The notes: generated by a model from the letters alone, not told the origin. Shown: positions 8,315 through 19,694, numbered from the stretch's first letter. The stretch is DNA of 64,000 nt from Stenotrophomonas rhizophila (GCF_003651185.1 NZ_RCDC01000004.1:2466659-2530658); one strand, 5' to 3'. Numbers and translations are program-made.

Positions 8315-9111
8315 GCAGCATCCCGACCCCGGTCATCACCGACGGCCAGCGCAACCGCATCGCCCTGATGACCATCGTGCGCCGCGAAGTGGCGCGCATC
8401 CTGCGCATCTGGGGCCAGACCCTGGTGCCGCCGGCGATCACCATGACCCTGTACTTCCTGATCTTCGGCGGGCTGATCGGCTCGCGCGTGGGCGAGATGG
8501 GCGGCTACAGCTACATGCAGTTCATCGTGCCGGGCCTGGTGATGATGAGCGTGATCCAGAACAGCTACGGCAATATCAGCTCGTCCTTCTTCGGCGCCAA
8601 GTTCGGCCGCCACGTGGAAGAGCTGCTGGTCAGCCCGATGCCGAACTGGGTGATCCTGTGGGGCTATGTGTCCGGTGCTGTACTGCGCGGCCTGATGGTC
8701 GGCGTGATCGTGCTGATCATCGCCATGTTCTTCACCCCGGTGCGCATCCCGCATCCGCTGGTGACGCTGACCACGGTGCTGCTGGGCGCGACGATCTTCT
8801 CGCTGGCCGGCTTCATCAATGCGGTGTACGCCAAGAAGTTCGATGACGTGGCGATCGTGCCGACCTTCATCCTGACCCCGCTGACCTACCTGGGCGGCGT
8901 GTTCTATTCGGTGAAGCTGCTGCCGACGTGGGCCGAAGCGGCCACGCACGCCAACCCGATCTTCTACATGGTCAACGCATTCCGCTACGGCCTGCTGGGC
9001 ACCAGCGACGTGCCGCTGTGGGTGGCCTACGCGCTGATGATCGGCTTCGTGGTCGCACTGACCGCGCTGGCACTGTGGCTGCTGAAGCGTGGTGTGGGGA
9101 TGCGCAGCTGA
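8311..9111 (+). CDS. yadH: ABC transporter permease, YadH family
   Basis: 266 residues with six hydrophobic helices and the ABC-2 membrane pattern. It closely matches E. coli YadH in recalled motifs: GQTLVPPAITMTLYF, YSYMQFIVPGLVMMSV, SSFFGAKF, FILTPLTYLGGVFYS. Its ATG overlaps the yadG stop by 4 bp, and its own stop overlaps the next gene's start by one base (TGATG), so three genes are translationally linked. Confidence 0.92.
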   Translation: MSSIPTPVITDGQRNRIALMTIVRREVARILRIWGQTLVPPAITMTLYFLIFGGLIGSRVGEMGGYSYMQFIVPGLVMMSVIQNSYGNISSSFFGAKFGRHVEELLVSPMPNWVILWGYVSGAVLRGLMVGVIVLIIAMFFTPVRIPHPLVTLTTVLLGATIFSLAGFINAVYAKKFDDVAIVPTFILTPLTYLGGVFYSVKLLPTWAEAATHANPIFYMVNAFRYGLLGTSDVPLWVAYALMIGFVVALTALALWLLKRGVGMRS

Positions 9112-10049
9112 TGCGCATCCTGATCCTCGGCGCCGGCGGCACCGGCGGGTACTTCGGTGGTCGCCTGGCCCAGGCTGGCGTGGACGTGACCTTCCTGGTG
9201 CGCCCGGCGCGCGCGGCGCAGCTGGCGCGCGAGGGCCTGGTGCTGCGCAGCCCGCTGGGCGATGCGACGTTCCCGGTCAAGCACGTCACCGCCGACGCGC
9301 TGCCCGCACTGGCGAGCGCCGAGCCCTTCGATCTGGTGATCCTGAGCTGCAAGGCTTACGACCTGGCCAGTTCGATAGAAGCGATCGCCCCGGCGGTCGG
9401 CCCGCGCACCACGGTGCTGCCGATCCTCAACGGGCTGCGCCATTACGCCGATCTCGATGCGCGCTTCGGCCGCGATGCGGTGCTGGGCGGGCTTTGCTTC
9501 ATCAGCGCGACCAAGGCCGCCGATGGCGCGGTGGTGCATCTGGCACCGGCCGCAAAACTGACCTTCGGCGAGCGCGACGGCACCGGCAGCAGCGCGCGCG
9601 TGCTGGCGCTGGCGGCGGCCTGCGTACAGGCGGGCGTGGACCACGTCGCCACCGATACCATCGGGCAGGAGCAGTGGATCAAGTACACCTTCCTGACCAC
9701 GCTGGCGGCGGCGACGTGCCTGATGCGCGCCGATGTCGGCACGATCGTGGCCACCGATGATGGCGCGGCGATCGTGCGCGGCCTGTACGAGGAGTGCGTG
9801 GCGGTGGCCGAGGCGGCCGGCGAGCCGATTCCGGCCAAGGCACGCGGGATCGCGCTGACCGCGACCACCCAGGCCGGCTCGGCGTTGAAGGCCTCGATGC
9901 TGCGCGATCTGGAAGCCGGCCAGCAGGTGGAGGCTGAGCACATCGTCGGCGACATGCTGGTGCGTGCACGCGCAGCCGGACAGGCGGCGCCGCTGCTGGC
10001 GGTGGCCTATGCACACCTGCAGGCCTACCAGCAGCTGCGCAGCGCCTGA
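9111..10049 (+). CDS. Ketopantoate reductase family protein (PanE/ApbA-like)
   Basis: 312 residues. N-terminal dinucleotide site GAGGTGGYFGGRL (residues 7-19), and the conserved segment EQWIKYTFLTTLAAATCLMR carrying the candidate catalytic lysine. PanE reduces 2-dehydropantoate to pantoate with NADPH for coenzyme A synthesis. Many paralogues in this family act on other 2-keto acids, so the panE role is possible and not established. The start overlaps the yadH stop by one base; a longer open frame upstream lies inside yadH and is rejected. Confidence 0.82.
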   Translation: MRILILGAGGTGGYFGGRLAQAGVDVTFLVRPARAAQLAREGLVLRSPLGDATFPVKHVTADALPALASAEPFDLVILSCKAYDLASSIEAIAPAVGPRTTVLPILNGLRHYADLDARFGRDAVLGGLCFISATKAADGAVVHLAPAAKLTFGERDGTGSSARVLALAAACVQAGVDHVATDTIGQEQWIKYTFLTTLAAATCLMRADVGTIVATDDGAAIVRGLYEECVAVAEAAGEPIPAKARGIALTATTQAGSALKASMLRDLEAGQQVEAEHIVGDMLVRARAAGQAAPLLAVAYAHLQAYQQLRSA

Positions 10050-10054
10050 GCACG

Positions 10055-10951
10055 ATGCCTACCGCGCCGCCCGCCCGCGTGCTGGTGCTGGGCCTGGGCT
10101 ACAGCGGCCGGCATCTGGCCGCGCTGCTGCACGCGCACGGCGTGGCCTGCAGTGGCACGGTGCGTGATCCGGCGAGTGCGCCGGAGGATGGGCTGCTCCG
10201 CCACCGTCTGGTGGCAGGCGAATCGATCAGCGCGGGCCTGTGCGAGGCAATCCGCACGGCCGAGGCCATCGTCTGCGCCGTGCCACCCGATGCGGAGGGC
10301 GACCCGGCGTTGCGCCTGCTCACCGATGCGCTGAGTGACAGCCCTGCCCTGCGCTGGGTGGGCTATCTCTCTTCGACCGCGGTGTATGCCGACCGCGCTG
10401 GCGGCTGGGTCAACGAGACATCCACTGCCGATGCGACCGATGAGACCGCCCTGAAACGTCTGCACGCGGAACAGCAGTGGCAGGCCCTCGCGCAGGCCCG
10501 CGGCATCGCCTCGGCGATGTTCCGGCTGCCGGGCCTGTACGGGCGCGGGCGCAATGCGCTGGTGCAGCTGGCGCAGGGCAAGGCGAGGCAGGTGGTGCGG
10601 CCGGGGCAGGTGTTCAACCGGCTGCATGTGGAGGACCTGGCCAGCGGGTTGCTCGCGGCAATGCAGCCCGCCGAAGGCCATGCGCTGTATCTGCTCAGCG
10701 ATGACGAACCGGCGCCGTCACAGGATGTGCTGGCGTATGCCGCGATGCTGAGTGGGCTGCCGCTGCCTGCCGCGCAGGCGTGGGACGCACCGGAGGTGGC
10801 CGCCTCCCTGCGCCGCTTCTACAGCAGCAACAAGCGCATCGATGGCCGCGCCACGCGCGCGGCACTGCAGTGGCAGCCACGCTTCACGACCTACCGCGAA
10901 GGGCTGGACGACGCGTGGGCCCACGGCGACGGACGCCCTGCGCTGCGGTAG
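10055..10951 (+). CDS. NAD(P)-dependent epimerase/dehydratase-like protein (YeeZ family)
   Basis: 298 residues with an atypical SDR Rossmann start (VLVLGLGYSGRHLAALL), the short GYLSSTAVYAD segment containing the SDR Ser/Tyr region, and RLPGLYGRGRNAL downstream. These are seen in the YeeZ/SDR-a family. The physiological substrate is unknown. It follows the ketopantoate-reductase-like gene by 5 bp, so it is probably the last gene of the yadGH operon. It converges with tatD, leaving 22 bp. Confidence 0.78.
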   Translation: MPTAPPARVLVLGLGYSGRHLAALLHAHGVACSGTVRDPASAPEDGLLRHRLVAGESISAGLCEAIRTAEAIVCAVPPDAEGDPALRLLTDALSDSPALRWVGYLSSTAVYADRAGGWVNETSTADATDETALKRLHAEQQWQALAQARGIASAMFRLPGLYGRGRNALVQLAQGKARQVVRPGQVFNRLHVEDLASGLLAAMQPAEGHALYLLSDDEPAPSQDVLAYAAMLSGLPLPAAQAWDAPEVAASLRRFYSSNKRIDGRATRAALQWQPRFTTYREGLDDAWAHGDGRPALR

Positions 10952-10973
10952 CCCACGACCGGTACCTACCTTC

Positions 10974-11771
10974 TCAGGCCGCGCCAGGCAAGCGGAAGAA
11001 CGCGCGCGTAGCCGCCGTCGCATTGGCGGCCGTGGTCGCCACGTCTTCCCCACGATCGCGGGCCAGCTCTTCAACAATGTGCGACAGGAACATCGGCTCG
11101 TTGCGACGGTCCTTTGGCAGCGGCTTGAGCGTGCGCGGCAGCAGGTACGGTGCGTCGGTCTCGATCATCAGGCGGTTGGCCGGGATGTGCTTGACCAGCT
11201 CACGCAGATGGGCGCCGCGGCGCTCATCGCACAACCAGCCGGTGATGCCGATGTACCAGTCCTGGTCCAGGTAGTCGAACAGTTCCTGGCGCTCGCCGGT
11301 GAAGCAATGCACCACCGCCGGGCCGAGCTTGCCGTCGAAATTCTTCATCTGCGCCATGAAATCGGCATGCGCGTCGCGCTGGTGCAGGAACAGCGGCTTG
11401 CCGTTCTCGGCGGCGAGCTGCAGCTGGCGCTCGAAGGCACGGTGCTGCGCCGGGCGCGGCGAGAAATCACGGAAGTAGTCCAGCCCGCACTCACCGACCG
11501 CCACCACCTCGGCATGGGCGTGCAGCGCGCGCATTTCCGCGTCGCATTCGTCGGTGTATTCCACCGCATGGTGCGGGTGCACGCCAGCGGTCGCGTACAG
11601 GAACCCCGGATGCTGGCGGGCCAGATCCAGCGCCATCGGCGAATGCTCGCGGCTGGCGCCGGTGATCACCATCTGCACCACCCCCGCCTCGCGCGCACGC
11701 GCCAGCACGGCGTCGCGGTCGCGATCAAAGGAATCGTGGGTGAGGTTGGCGCCGATATCGATCAGTTGCAT
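10974..11771 (-). CDS. tatD: 3'-5' ssDNA/RNA exonuclease TatD
   Basis: 265 residues from the ATG at 11771. Strong similarity to E. coli TatD along its length: DIGANLTHDSF, TAGVHPHH, AVGECGLDYFRDFSP, VVHCFTGERQE, GITGWLCDERRG, LLIETDAPYLLPR-type ending and RRNEP. It is a metal-dependent TIM-barrel nuclease active on single-stranded DNA and RNA, implicated in repair and RNA quality control. The in-frame extension to 11855 overlaps the upstream gene and is rejected. Confidence 0.93.
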   Translation of the reverse strand: MQLIDIGANLTHDSFDRDRDAVLARAREAGVVQMVITGASREHSPMALDLARQHPGFLYATAGVHPHHAVEYTDECDAEMRALHAHAEVVAVGECGLDYFRDFSPRPAQHRAFERQLQLAAENGKPLFLHQRDAHADFMAQMKNFDGKLGPAVVHCFTGERQELFDYLDQDWYIGITGWLCDERRGAHLRELVKHIPANRLMIETDAPYLLPRTLKPLPKDRRNEPMFLSHIVEELARDRGEDVATTAANATAATRAFFRLPGAA

Positions 11772-11823
11772 GGGGCTGCTGCAGGACGGGAAACCCGGCC
11801 ATTGTACCTGCGCCCCGGCAGGC

Positions 11824-12357
11824 TCAATCGGACGCCCCGCGCGCGGGGCGATCATGGCGCTCCCACCGCGTAGGCAGGCCGAACGCTGCGCAGTCGCGGC
11901 ACGTCAGCGCGCCATCGGCGGTGGCGTCGAAACGCAGGCGGCGCGCGGCATTGTCAGCACACTCAGCGGTATCGTCAAGCAGCAGCGCGAAGCCATCCGT
12001 CCGCCGGCACAACCCCAGAATGTCCTTGCGACGGTCCAGCGTGCTGCCCGCCAATGCCTTCAGCGTGATGTAAGCCACGTCGTCGGCCAGCTGCAGGCTC
12101 GGATACACCGCTTCGCGCAACGTGCCATCGGCCAGTGCGCGCTGGATCGCAGCGTCATCGCTCAACCCCGCCGGCAGGTAGCGCGCCTGGATCTGCGCCC
12201 GCACGAGCACGGCCCAGTGGTTGCCATCGTAGGGTGCGTGCAGCGCCGTGTCCGCCTCGGCGGTGGCGGGCTCGGCAGCGATGGCAGCGAACGGCGCCAT
12301 GGCGCCTGCGATCAACAACGACAGCACGCGTAGAGCGCAGCGCATCGGGGTATCCAT
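11824..12357 (-). CDS. Hypothetical exported protein
   Basis: Not recognised. 177 residues from the ATG at 12357, or 173 from 12345; neither has a clear ribosome site. A Sec signal peptide is visible (RCALRVLSLLIAGAMAPFAAIAAEPA, shown up to the AxA cleavage region). The mature part is a ~150-residue soluble domain with several cysteines, including a CRDC near the C-terminus, so a disulfide or a metal site is possible. It lies 52 bp upstream of tatD on the same strand and divergent from hrpB. Confidence 0.65.
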   Translation of the reverse strand: MDTPMRCALRVLSLLIAGAMAPFAAIAAEPATAEADTALHAPYDGNHWAVLVRAQIQARYLPAGLSDDAAIQRALADGTLREAVYPSLQLADDVAYITLKALAGSTLDRRKDILGLCRRTDGFALLLDDTAECADNAARRLRFDATADGALTCRDCAAFGLPTRWERHDRPARGASD

Positions 12358-12435
12358 GGGGTCAGGGCGGCACAGGGGAACACGCCCGCCGCGCGCTGGC
12401 AATGCGCTGCGCAGCGGACGCCGTATCCTTGTGCC

Positions 12436-14940
<2,505 letters not shown>

Positions 14941-15123
14941 GCACGCCGCCCCCTTCCTCACCCGATGCGCGCATTCATGGCTGTCACCTGACCATCGCCC
15001 GGCACGTGGCTCGCGCAGCGCGGGGAACCGGCTACAGTCGTGATCCGGCCGTGGCAAATGGATAACACGCCCTACACGGCCACCGCGCGACACTGGATCA
15101 GAACCTTTAGGCAAGGACCCCCC

Positions 15124-15513
15124 ATGAGCAGATTGACTGTGATTACCGACCGCGCCCTCGAGCGTGCCCTGGACATCGCCAGCACCGCCGGTGACGGCCT
15201 CAAGCATGCCGGCAGCAACCTGCGTCACTTCGGGCCGCAGGCGACCGACTGGATCAAGACTGGCGCCGCACTCGGTGCGGTCAAGACCGGCAGCAAGGTC
15301 GCCGCCAAGGTGGTGCGCCGCAATCCGGCCGTGACCATCGCCGCTGCCGCTGTCGGCGTGGGGCTGCTGGGCTACGCGCTGTACCGCAAGCAGCAGAAGA
15401 AGAAGCTTGCCAATGGCGGCGTGGTGAACGGCCAGGCGCAGCGCATCAGCGCACGCAACCGCCGCAACGAGACCGTGGTGGACGAAACCAGCGATATCGG
15501 CAGCGACGCCTGA
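15124..15513 (+). CDS. Small membrane-anchored protein (possibly DUF883/ElaB-like)
   Basis: 129 residues from the ATG at 15124, preceded by CAAGGA at good spacing; an upstream frame to 15040 is not needed. The N-terminal ~75 residues are amphipathic and charged, then RRNPAVTIAAAAVGVGLLGY gives a single glycine-rich membrane helix. A basic and polar tail follows. The charged region plus a C-terminal glycine-rich helix after an RxNP turn resembles ElaB/YqjD-type inner-membrane, ribosome-associated proteins, but similarity is only at pattern level. A strong terminator follows. Confidence 0.75.
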   Translation: MSRLTVITDRALERALDIASTAGDGLKHAGSNLRHFGPQATDWIKTGAALGAVKTGSKVAAKVVRRNPAVTIAAAAVGVGLLGYALYRKQQKKKLANGGVVNGQAQRISARNRRNETVVDETSDIGSDA

Positions 15514-15542
15514 TCCGCTGACGCGTTACCGCACGCGCATCG

Positions 15543-15576
15543 AAACCGCCGGTCTCTGCCGGCGGTTTTTTATTTT
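15543..15576. terminator. Bidirectional terminator between the small membrane protein gene and rluE
   Basis: Stem AACCGCCGG / CCGGCGGTT (15544-15552, 15559-15567) with a 6-nt loop. On the plus strand TTTTTATTTT follows; on the minus strand the stem abuts the end of rluE. It serves the two convergent genes. Confidence 0.88.
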
Positions 15577-16142
15577 CCGATCTCGCGCCATTGGCCGGGT
15601 TGAAGATCGCCGATCGCATGTGCGCCCATCGAGACACGCACCAGGCGCAACGTGGGCAGTCCGACCGCCGCGGTCATGCGTCGCACCTGCCGGTTGCGGC
15701 CTTCGCGCAGCGTGATCGCCAGCCAGGCATCGGGCACCGTCTTGCGGAAGCGGACCGGTGGCGTGCGCGGCCACAGCTCAGGCGACGGTTCCAGCCGTTC
15801 GACACCGGCCGGCAGCGTTGGCCCATCGTTGAGCAGCACGCCACGGCGCAGCGCCTGGACCTGCTCATCGGTCACCGTGCCTTCGACCTGCACCCAATAG
15901 GTTTTGTCGGCCTTGTGCCGCGGATCGGTCAACTGGTGTGCCAGGCCGCCGTCATCAGTGAGCAGCAGCAGGCCTTCGCTGTCGTAATCCAGCCGGCCAG
16001 CCGCGTACACCGCTGGTGGCAGCCCGAAGCCAGCCAGGGTCGCGCGTGGCGGCTGGCTGCGGTCGGTGAACTGGCACAGCACGTTGAACGGTTTGTTGAA
16101 GGCGATCAGCATCGGGGCAACAGCGGCGGTGGGATGGCCCAT
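15570..16142 (-). CDS. rluE: 23S rRNA pseudouridine synthase RluE-like
   Basis: 190 residues (180 if the ATG at 16112 is used). RsuA/RluE family motif AAGRLDYDSEGLLLLT with catalytic Asp52, VQVEGTVTDEQVQALRRGV, LNDGPTLPAG and the terminal EGRNRQVRRMTAAVG block match E. coli RluE closely, including the LWPRTPPVRFRK segment. RluE converts U2457 of 23S rRNA to pseudouridine. There is no N-terminal S4 domain, as expected for RluE. Confidence 0.9.
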   Translation of the reverse strand: MGHPTAAVAPMLIAFNKPFNVLCQFTDRSQPPRATLAGFGLPPAVYAAGRLDYDSEGLLLLTDDGGLAHQLTDPRHKADKTYWVQVEGTVTDEQVQALRRGVLLNDGPTLPAGVERLEPSPELWPRTPPVRFRKTVPDAWLAITLREGRNRQVRRMTAAVGLPTLRLVRVSMGAHAIGDLQPGQWREIGK

Positions 16143-16238
16143 TGTCCCATCCCCGTGCCGCTGCCGCGATCCGCGCGAACGTCAGCCGATGACGTTCACC
16201 TTGAGCAGGACGCGCGGGCCATGGCCTGCGCGGGTCGC

Positions 16239-17099
16239 TTACTTGCCCGGCTTCACGAAGCGCAGCGTCATGCGGTCACTTTCGCCGATCGCCTGGTACT
16301 TGGCCTCATCGGCCGCGTCATGCTGGTTGGTCGGTGGCAGCGTCCACACGCCGTTCGGGTAATCCTTGGTGTCGCGCGGATTGGTGTTGATCTCGCTGCT
16401 GCCGGCCAATTCGAAGCCGGCGGCCTTGGCCATCGCGATCACCTGCGGCTGGCCCACGTAACCGGTCTTGTCGTCTGCCGGCACATCGGCCTTGGCACGA
16501 TGCTCCACCACGCCGAGCACGCCGCCCGGCTTGAGCACCGAGAAGAAGCCCTTGAACATGCCTTCCGCCTGGCCGCTGCTGCGCCAGTTGTGCACGTTGC
16601 GGAAGGTCAGCACTACATCGGCCGAGTTGGCAGGGCCGAACACCGGGGCCTTCGGGTCATAGGCGACCACACGGCTCTTGCCGAACACCGCGGCGTCGCC
16701 GGCAAATTTCTTGTCCAGCCCGTCGCGGCTGCGCTGCTGGTAGTCGCGGCCACGTCCCTCCGCCACGGCCATCGGATCGACCACGGCAGCGACGTACTGG
16801 CCCTTGTCGTGCAGCAGCGGCGCGAGGATCTCCGAATACCAGCCGTTGCCCGGGGTGATCTCGATGACCGTCTGGCCCGGCGCGACACCGAAGAACGACA
16901 ACGTCTGCGCCGGATGGCGGTAAGCATCGCGCTTGACGTTGGCCGGATCGCGGCGGCTGTCCTGCACGGCCTTCTGCACGGCCGGGGTGATCGCGACCTG
17001 CGCGTTCGGACCGGCGGGCTTGATCGCCATCGCGGGGGCGGCAAGCATCAGGGTGGAAACAGTGAACAGGCAGGCACAGGTCAACGAACGGGCTTTCAT
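16239..17099 (-). CDS. Exported class I SAM-dependent methyltransferase-like protein
   Basis: 286 residues. It opens with a clear Sec signal peptide (MKARSLTCACLFTVSTLMLA then APAMA), so the mature protein should be periplasmic. The mature part has a class I methyltransferase pattern: motif I VIEITPGNGWYSEIL, an acidic residue in AAVVDPMA, motif IV-like ADVVLTFRNVHNW and a post-motif LKPGGVLGVVEHR. SAM is not known to be abundant in the periplasm, so either it uses another ligand or it has lost methyl transfer. It is divergent from the aldo/keto reductase. Confidence 0.82.
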   Translation of the reverse strand: MKARSLTCACLFTVSTLMLAAPAMAIKPAGPNAQVAITPAVQKAVQDSRRDPANVKRDAYRHPAQTLSFFGVAPGQTVIEITPGNGWYSEILAPLLHDKGQYVAAVVDPMAVAEGRGRDYQQRSRDGLDKKFAGDAAVFGKSRVVAYDPKAPVFGPANSADVVLTFRNVHNWRSSGQAEGMFKGFFSVLKPGGVLGVVEHRAKADVPADDKTGYVGQPQVIAMAKAAGFELAGSSEINTNPRDTKDYPNGVWTLPPTNQHDAADEAKYQAIGESDRMTLRFVKPGK

Positions 17100-17272
17100 C
17101 GGCGAGCTTCCGGTAGCGGGATGCCGCGAGCCTAGCAGCGAAGCGTGTACAGGTGTTCACAAAACGTTAGTGCGACGCAGCATTCCGGAACACTGTTTTG
17201 TGCCTGCTGCCGCAACGCTGTCACCACCCCGGCCGTATGCTGTGGAAACGATTCCCAGGGAGAACATCACCC

Positions 17273-18232
17273 ATGACTGCTACGCGCGAACTCGGTCGTT
17301 CCGGCCTCCATGTCGCCCCCATCGCCTTCGGCGGCAATGTCTTCGGCTGGAGTGCGGACGAGAAGACCTCCTTCGCCCTGCTCGATGCCTTCGTCGATGC
17401 CGGCTTCAACCTGGTCGATACCGCCGACGTCTATTCCGCCTGGGTGCCCGGCAACCAGGGCGGCGAATCGGAAACCATCCTGGGCCGCTGGTTCAAGCAC
17501 AGCGGCAAGCGCGACAAGGTGGTGCTGGCGACCAAGGTGGCCAAGTGGTCCGAACACCCCGGCCTGTCGGCCGACAACATCACCGCCGCGGTGGAGGATT
17601 CGCTGCGCCGCCTGCAGACCGACGTGATCGATCTGTACCAGGCGCACGAAGATGATGAATCCACGCCGCTGGAGTCCACGCTGGCCGCCTTCGGTCGCCT
17701 GATCGAACAGGGCAAGGTGCGCGCGATCGGTGCCTCAAATTACAGCGCCGAGCGTCTGCGCGATGCCTTGAGGGTATCGGCCGACTACAAACTGCCGCGC
17801 TATGAAACGCTGCAGCCGGAGTACAACCTGTACGACCGTGCCGGCTACGAATCCGGGCTGGAAGCGGTGGTGCGCGAAGCGCAGTTGGGCGTGATCAGCT
17901 ACTACTCGCTGGCCAGTGGCTTCCTCAGCGGCAAGTACCGCAGTGCGGCCGATGCGGGCAAGAGCAGCGCGCGCGGCCAGAGCGTGGTCGACAAGTACGT
18001 CAATCCGCGCGGGCTGCGCATCCTCACCGCGCTGGACGATGTAGCCAGCGCGCATGGCGTGAGCCCCTCGCAGGTGGCGATCGCGTGGTTGATCGCGCGC
18101 CCGGGCATCACCGCGCCGATCGTCAGCGCCACCAGTGTCGAGCAGTTGAAGGATGTGCTGGCGGCCGCGAAGGTCGCGCTGTCGGCGCAGGATGTGCAGC
18201 AGCTGGATGCGGCGAGCGCCGAACAGGCCTGA
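17273..18232 (+). CDS. Aldo/keto reductase
   Basis: 319 residues from the ATG at 17273, with GGGAGAA upstream. It has the AKR (beta/alpha)8 pattern and tetrad: Asp49 and Tyr54 in LVDTADVYS, Lys in LATKVAKW and His in LYQAHEDD. C-terminal NADPH-binding segment is PIVSATSVEQL. The sequence resembles the AKR11/13 (YajO, Tas, IolS-like) group that reduces carbonyls with NADPH; substrate not predictable. It faces the exported methyltransferase across ~170 bp and is followed by a terminator. Confidence 0.88.
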   Translation: MTATRELGRSGLHVAPIAFGGNVFGWSADEKTSFALLDAFVDAGFNLVDTADVYSAWVPGNQGGESETILGRWFKHSGKRDKVVLATKVAKWSEHPGLSADNITAAVEDSLRRLQTDVIDLYQAHEDDESTPLESTLAAFGRLIEQGKVRAIGASNYSAERLRDALRVSADYKLPRYETLQPEYNLYDRAGYESGLEAVVREAQLGVISYYSLASGFLSGKYRSAADAGKSSARGQSVVDKYVNPRGLRILTALDDVASAHGVSPSQVAIAWLIARPGITAPIVSATSVEQLKDVLAAAKVALSAQDVQQLDAASAEQA

Positions 18233-18250
18233 GCCCAGAGGTCTTTGCCA

Positions 18251-18283
18251 CGGACAGCCGCCGCAGGGCGGCTGTTTCCGTTT
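18251..18283 (+). terminator. Terminator after the aldo/keto reductase
   Basis: Stem ACAGCCGCC / GGCGGCTGT (18254-18262 and 18267-18275) with a 4-nt loop, followed by TTCCGTTT. It begins about 20 bp after the stop codon. Confidence 0.7.
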
Positions 18284-18324
18284 GGGGCGGGCGTTCCGCT
18301 CCCGGACCGGCCGAGCCCCTGATG

Positions 18325-19233
18325 TTATCGGCTGGCCCGGCTATCCTCGGCGACGAGCGCATGGTGCATGCTCACTCCGGCGCGCACGCCTTCGGCGCTG
18401 GCCAGGCTGATATTGCCCACCAGCGTTGCATCGCCCGCCGCGTAGATGCCGGGCACGCTGGTCTGCTTGCCAGGTTCCACCTGGACCAGCACGCCGATCG
18501 GGCTGTCCTCCAGCGCACAGCCGAGCTGCTCGACCAGCGGTGCCGCCATGTGCTGCCGCGCGGTGACGAACAGCGCGCGCAGTTCAACCCGGCGACCATC
18601 GGCGAGCACGGCGGCACTCAGGGCCGGCGCCTCGCCTTCCAGGCCAACCACCGCCGCATGCTCGATGCTGACGCCGCGGCGCTGCAGCGCGGCCAGGTCG
18701 TCGGCCTCCACCGTCATGCCGTGCGCGAACAGGGTGACGTCGCCCCAGTCCGCCAGCAACGCGGCCATGGTGGCGGACTTCTCATGCCCGCCCAGCAGCC
18801 CGATCGCGCCGCCGCCGATTTCGTAGCCGTGGCAGTACGGGCAGTGCACCACGCTGTGGCCCCAGCGCTCGGCCAGGCCGGGCAGTTCGGGCAGTTCGTC
18901 GCGGATGCCGGTCGCCAGCAGCAGCTTGCGCGTGGCCCAGCTGTCACCGTTCTCGGTACCGACCACGAAGCCATCCACGGTCGGTTGGGCGGTGGTGACC
19001 GTGTCACTGATCCACCGCACCGTGGGGTAGTCCAGCAGCTGGGTCTTGGCGTTGCGCAGCAGCTCGGCGCCGGCGATGCCGTCCTGGCCGAGCACGCCGT
19101 GCGAATGCGCGACGAAGCGGTTGCGCGGCAGGCCGCTGTCGATCACCAGCACCTCGCGGCGGGCGCGCGCCAGGATCAGGGCGGCGGACAGGCCGGCGAA
19201 ACTGCCGCCGACGACAATCGCATCAAAGGTCAT
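18325..19233 (-). CDS. Thioredoxin-reductase-like NAD(P)/FAD oxidoreductase
   Basis: 302 residues. N-terminal FAD site VVGGSFAGLSAALILARA, redox CPYC (Cys131, Cys134) in HCPYCHGYE, NAD(P) site GLLGGHEKSATMA and the C-terminal GIYAAGDAT. This is the short TrxB-like group; these enzymes may reduce dedicated thioredoxins, glutaredoxins or low-molecular-weight disulfides. The start is the ATG at 19233. Its start codon lies inside the 3' end of the Rrf2 regulator gene, so the two are coupled and likely co-regulated by it. Confidence 0.87.
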   Translation of the reverse strand: MTFDAIVVGGSFAGLSAALILARARREVLVIDSGLPRNRFVAHSHGVLGQDGIAGAELLRNAKTQLLDYPTVRWISDTVTTAQPTVDGFVVGTENGDSWATRKLLLATGIRDELPELPGLAERWGHSVVHCPYCHGYEIGGGAIGLLGGHEKSATMAALLADWGDVTLFAHGMTVEADDLAALQRRGVSIEHAAVVGLEGEAPALSAAVLADGRRVELRALFVTARQHMAAPLVEQLGCALEDSPIGVLVQVEPGKQTSVPGIYAAGDATLVGNISLASAEGVRAGVSMHHALVAEDSRASR

Positions 19234-19675
19234 GGGGAACTCCTGCAGCGTGGTGGGCCAGATGGCGGGCGAAGGCCTCGCCCAGGGTGGCCAGGGTGGT
19301 GTCGTGCAGGCGGGCCTCGAGCAGGGCCTGGGCCTGGCGGTAACTGTCGTCGAGCGCCTCGTTGACCACGCGCTGCACCGGGCAGCCGCGGCCGGTCTCG
19401 CGGGCGCCGGTGTGCAGCAGGGCAGGCGCACCGATGGCCACGTACACGTCATACAGCGTGATCTGCGCAGGTTCCCGGGCCAGCTGGCTGCCGCCGCCAT
19501 GGCCACGCACGCTGGTGACCAGCCCACCCTTGTGCAGGGCGGACAGCAGGCGCCGGATCACCACCGGATGGGTGGGCAGGCAGGTGGCGAGCTGCTCGGA
19601 GGTGCGCGGGCCGTCCTGGCCGACCAGATGGGCCATCACGTGCAGCGCGTCGGAGAACTGGTTGCTGGCTTTCAT
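19223..19675 (-). CDS. Rrf2-family transcriptional regulator
   Basis: 150 residues from the ATG at 19675. Winged helix in residues 5-60 (THPVVIRRLLSALHKGGLVTSVRGHGGG), the Rrf2 signature. Only one cysteine (in GRGCPVQ) lies in the C-terminal sensor segment, and the three-cysteine Fe-S set of IscR/NsrR is missing, so a thiol or other signal is more likely than an Fe-S cluster. It overlaps the flavoprotein gene by 11 bp. A palindrome covers its start codon (19674-19694), suggesting autoregulation. Confidence 0.88.
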   Translation of the reverse strand: MKASNQFSDALHVMAHLVGQDGPRTSEQLATCLPTHPVVIRRLLSALHKGGLVTSVRGHGGGSQLAREPAQITLYDVYVAIGAPALLHTGARETGRGCPVQRVVNEALDDSYRQAQALLEARLHDTTLATLGEAFARHLAHHAAGVPHDL

Positions 19676-19694
19676 GTAACAACGATAGTTACAT
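19674..19694. promoter_or_regulatory. Putative Rrf2 operator overlapping its own start codon
   Basis: Perfect inverted repeat ATGTAAC - 7 nt - GTTACAT. One half-site contains the start codon of the Rrf2 gene. Dyads of this size and spacing are typical for dimeric Rrf2 proteins; binding is inferred. Confidence 0.6.
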
